Below, in pieces: positions 7,207 to 7,239 of a stretch of 7,239 nt of DNA. Positions within the stretch are counted from its first letter, which is position 1; the number at the start of each line of letters is the position of its first letter. The stretch lies in assembly GCA_902783395.1 (NCBI GenBank), contig CACZRA010000204.1, positions 1 to 7,239 on the forward strand, given 5' to 3'. The notes under the pieces are model-generated. The model was given only the letters and a program-made list of their open reading frames with translations, ran no database searches and was not told the DNA's origin. The position numbers were made by a program, and so were the translations under genes. This DNA is from an uncultured Lachnospiraceae bacterium. Its GTDB lineage: Bacteria > Bacillota > Clostridia > Lachnospirales > Lachnospiraceae.

Positions 7207-7239
7207 CCTTTATCATGAAGCTATCTACCTTATCCATGC

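Overview
The window carries four genes, all on the + strand and tightly packed. It reads like chromosomal DNA from a Gram-positive anaerobe of the Clostridia, most likely a Lachnospiraceae relative. That placement rests on strong GGAGG-type ribosome sites, heavy use of ATA and AGG/AGA codons, the sequence style of the hybrid kinases, a DegV domain and an RsiV-like lipoprotein. It is an inference from style, not a database match. I see no RNA genes, insertion sequences, CRISPR arrays or phage genes.

Region 1 (1-4316) is a pair of hybrid histidine kinases overlapping by four bases (ATGA). The first is cut by the left edge. What remains is the end of its ATPase domain, a degenerate receiver, a complete receiver and a C-terminal HPt domain. 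The second is complete at 899 aa. It has six membrane segments and then a HisKA domain, an ATPase domain and a receiver. In place of an HPt it ends in a full-length DegV/FakB-type fatty-acid-binding domain of about 280 residues. This kinase-DegV fusion is the most unusual thing in the window. It suggests a membrane-bound signalling protein that reads fatty acids or another lipid ligand. The HPt of the first protein could complete the phosphorelay for the second, which has none. No DNA-binding output regulator is visible.

Region 2 (4317-4405) is a short gap with a perfect TATAAT box, so the downstream genes can probably be transcribed on their own.

Region 3 (4406-7206) holds two genes separated by 23 bases. 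The first is a secreted lipoprotein with an RsiV-like (DUF4163/DUF3298-type) core and a C-terminal half of about 250 residues that I cannot assign. The second is a polytopic membrane protein of the PTS EIIC type 2 family with no IIA or IIB partner in view. The last 33 bases contain nothing I can assign.

All four products act at or near the cell envelope: two sensors, a surface lipoprotein and a membrane transporter. A shared envelope or lipid-sensing role is possible but is not shown by the sequence.
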